A stretch of DNA of 6,159 bases from RGIG5472 sp051867635 (GTDB lineage Bacteria > Bacillota > Clostridia > Oscillospirales > Oscillospiraceae). The position numbers and the translations under genes were made by a program. Positions 5,551 through 6,159 of the stretch are shown here, in pieces. The stretch lies in assembly GCA_051867635.1 (NCBI GenBank), contig JBJDYT010000029.1, positions 1 to 6,159 of the forward strand. Reading direction: 5' to 3'. The notes beneath the pieces were generated by a model. It worked only from the letters and a program-made list of their open reading frames with translations, ran no database searches and was not told the DNA's origin. The first letter of the stretch is position 1. Each line of letters starts with the position of its first letter.

Positions 5551-6159
5551 ATGGAAGCTATTTTGAATTTTGTCTATGATACCGGCTTTTACCAGTTCTC
5601 CGTCGGTGAGAACTGGAAATGCCTGATCATGATCGGCATCGCCTTTGTCCTGCTGTTCCTCGCCATCAAGAAGGGCTTTGAGCCGCTGCTGCTGATCCCC
5701 ATCGCCTTCGGCATGCTCATGACGAACCTCCCCGGCGCGGACATGTTCCACGAGGTCCTCTTCGCGGGCGGCCACGTACAGTGGGATATGTTCCAGGGCG
5801 CGGTGATCACGCAGGAGATGGTACAGGGCATCATCGACGGCGGCGCTGTCACGGAGGAGATGATCCAGCAGCTCACTGCGCTCATCGGCCAGACCGTCAC
5901 CCCGGGCCTGCTGGACGTCCTGTATCTGGGCGTGAAGCTGGGCATCTATCCCTGCCTGATCTTCATGGGCGTGGGCGCCATGACCGACTTCGGCCCCCTG
6001 ATCGCCAACCCCAAGAGCCTGCTTCTGGGCGCTGCGGCCCAGCTCGGCATCTTTATGACCTACGTGGGCACCCAGATGATGGGCTTTACCCCCCAGGAAT
6101 CCTCCTCCATCGGCATCATCGGCGGCGCGGACGGCCCCACGGCCATCTTCGTCACCTCC
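5551..6159 (+). CDS. Sodium-translocating decarboxylase beta subunit (OadB/MmdB/GcdB family), 3' end missing
   Basis: Integral membrane subunit that decarboxylates carboxybiotin and uses the energy to pump Na+ out of the cell. The first 203 residues are visible, open to the window end; family members are usually 370-430. An N-terminal helix (22-39) is followed by KKGFEPLLLIPIAFGMLMTN (40-59), then a polar segment (about 64-118), then YLGVKLGIYPCLIFMGVGAMTDFGPLIANPKSLLLGAAAQLGIF (125-168) and the family hallmark SIGIIGGADGPTAIFVTS (186-203). D194 in GGADGPT corresponds to the Asp needed for Na+ transport and decarboxylation in Klebsiella OadB (Asp203). The ATG has GGAGGG 6 bases upstream. It is the third gene of the operon, and an alpha subunit may follow outside the window. 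The family is certain; the substrate is not. Confidence 0.95.
   Translation, partial: MEAILNFVYDTGFYQFSVGENWKCLIMIGIAFVLLFLAIKKGFEPLLLIPIAFGMLMTNLPGADMFHEVLFAGGHVQWDMFQGAVITQEMVQGIIDGGAVTEEMIQQLTALIGQTVTPGLLDVLYLGVKLGIYPCLIFMGVGAMTDFGPLIANPKSLLLGAAAQLGIFMTYVGTQMMGFTPQESSSIGIIGGADGPTAIFVTS

Noticed and set aside
4860..5552. Long - strand open frame (230 codons) opposite the decarboxylase genes
   Set aside because: His/Gly-rich translation antisense to two well-supported genes, with no ribosome binding site or family features.

Overview
The window looks like chromosomal DNA of a GC-rich anaerobic Firmicute, most likely a clostridial gut bacterium of the Oscillospiraceae/Ruminococcaceae type. 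This is inferred from gene content (oxygen-sensitive class III ribonucleotide reductase, biotin-dependent sodium-pump decarboxylase), strong AGGAGG-type ribosome binding sites and clear sigma-A-like promoters. It holds seven protein genes, two of them cut by the window edges. There are no mobile elements, CRISPR arrays, tRNA or rRNA genes that I can see.

Left part (1-2505, + strand): the 3' part of nrdD, the anaerobic ribonucleoside-triphosphate reductase, is followed 34 bases later by its radical-SAM activase nrdG. Together they make dNTPs without oxygen. A 196-base gap follows, packed with three hairpins, one with a perfect 18-bp stem, where this operon meets a convergent one.

Middle part (2564-3891, - strand): a complete manganese-responsive unit. 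A consensus promoter (3863-3891) drives a leader that folds as a yybP-ykoY manganese riboswitch (3757-3845). The 3' strand of the aptamer's closing helix is also part of the left arm of an intrinsic terminator (3721-3765), so the two folds exclude each other. Downstream are mntP, a manganese exporter, and 23 bases later a GNAT acetyltransferase that probably shares the transcript. High Mn2+ should therefore switch on both the exporter and the acetyltransferase.

Right part (3944-6159): sfsA on the - strand has its own promoter. Divergently on the + strand are three tightly spaced genes for the membrane part of a sodium-translocating decarboxylase: a small OadG-like membrane subunit, a biotin carrier protein with a long Ala/Pro linker, and the start of the OadB/MmdB/GcdB-type sodium-pumping beta subunit, cut by the window end. 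The substrate-specific carboxyltransferase (alpha) subunit is not in view, so the substrate (oxaloacetate, methylmalonyl-CoA, glutaconyl-CoA or malonate) cannot be assigned.

I found no clearly new system. The most informative structure is the manganese riboswitch, its expression platform, and the acetyltransferase it appears to co-regulate.
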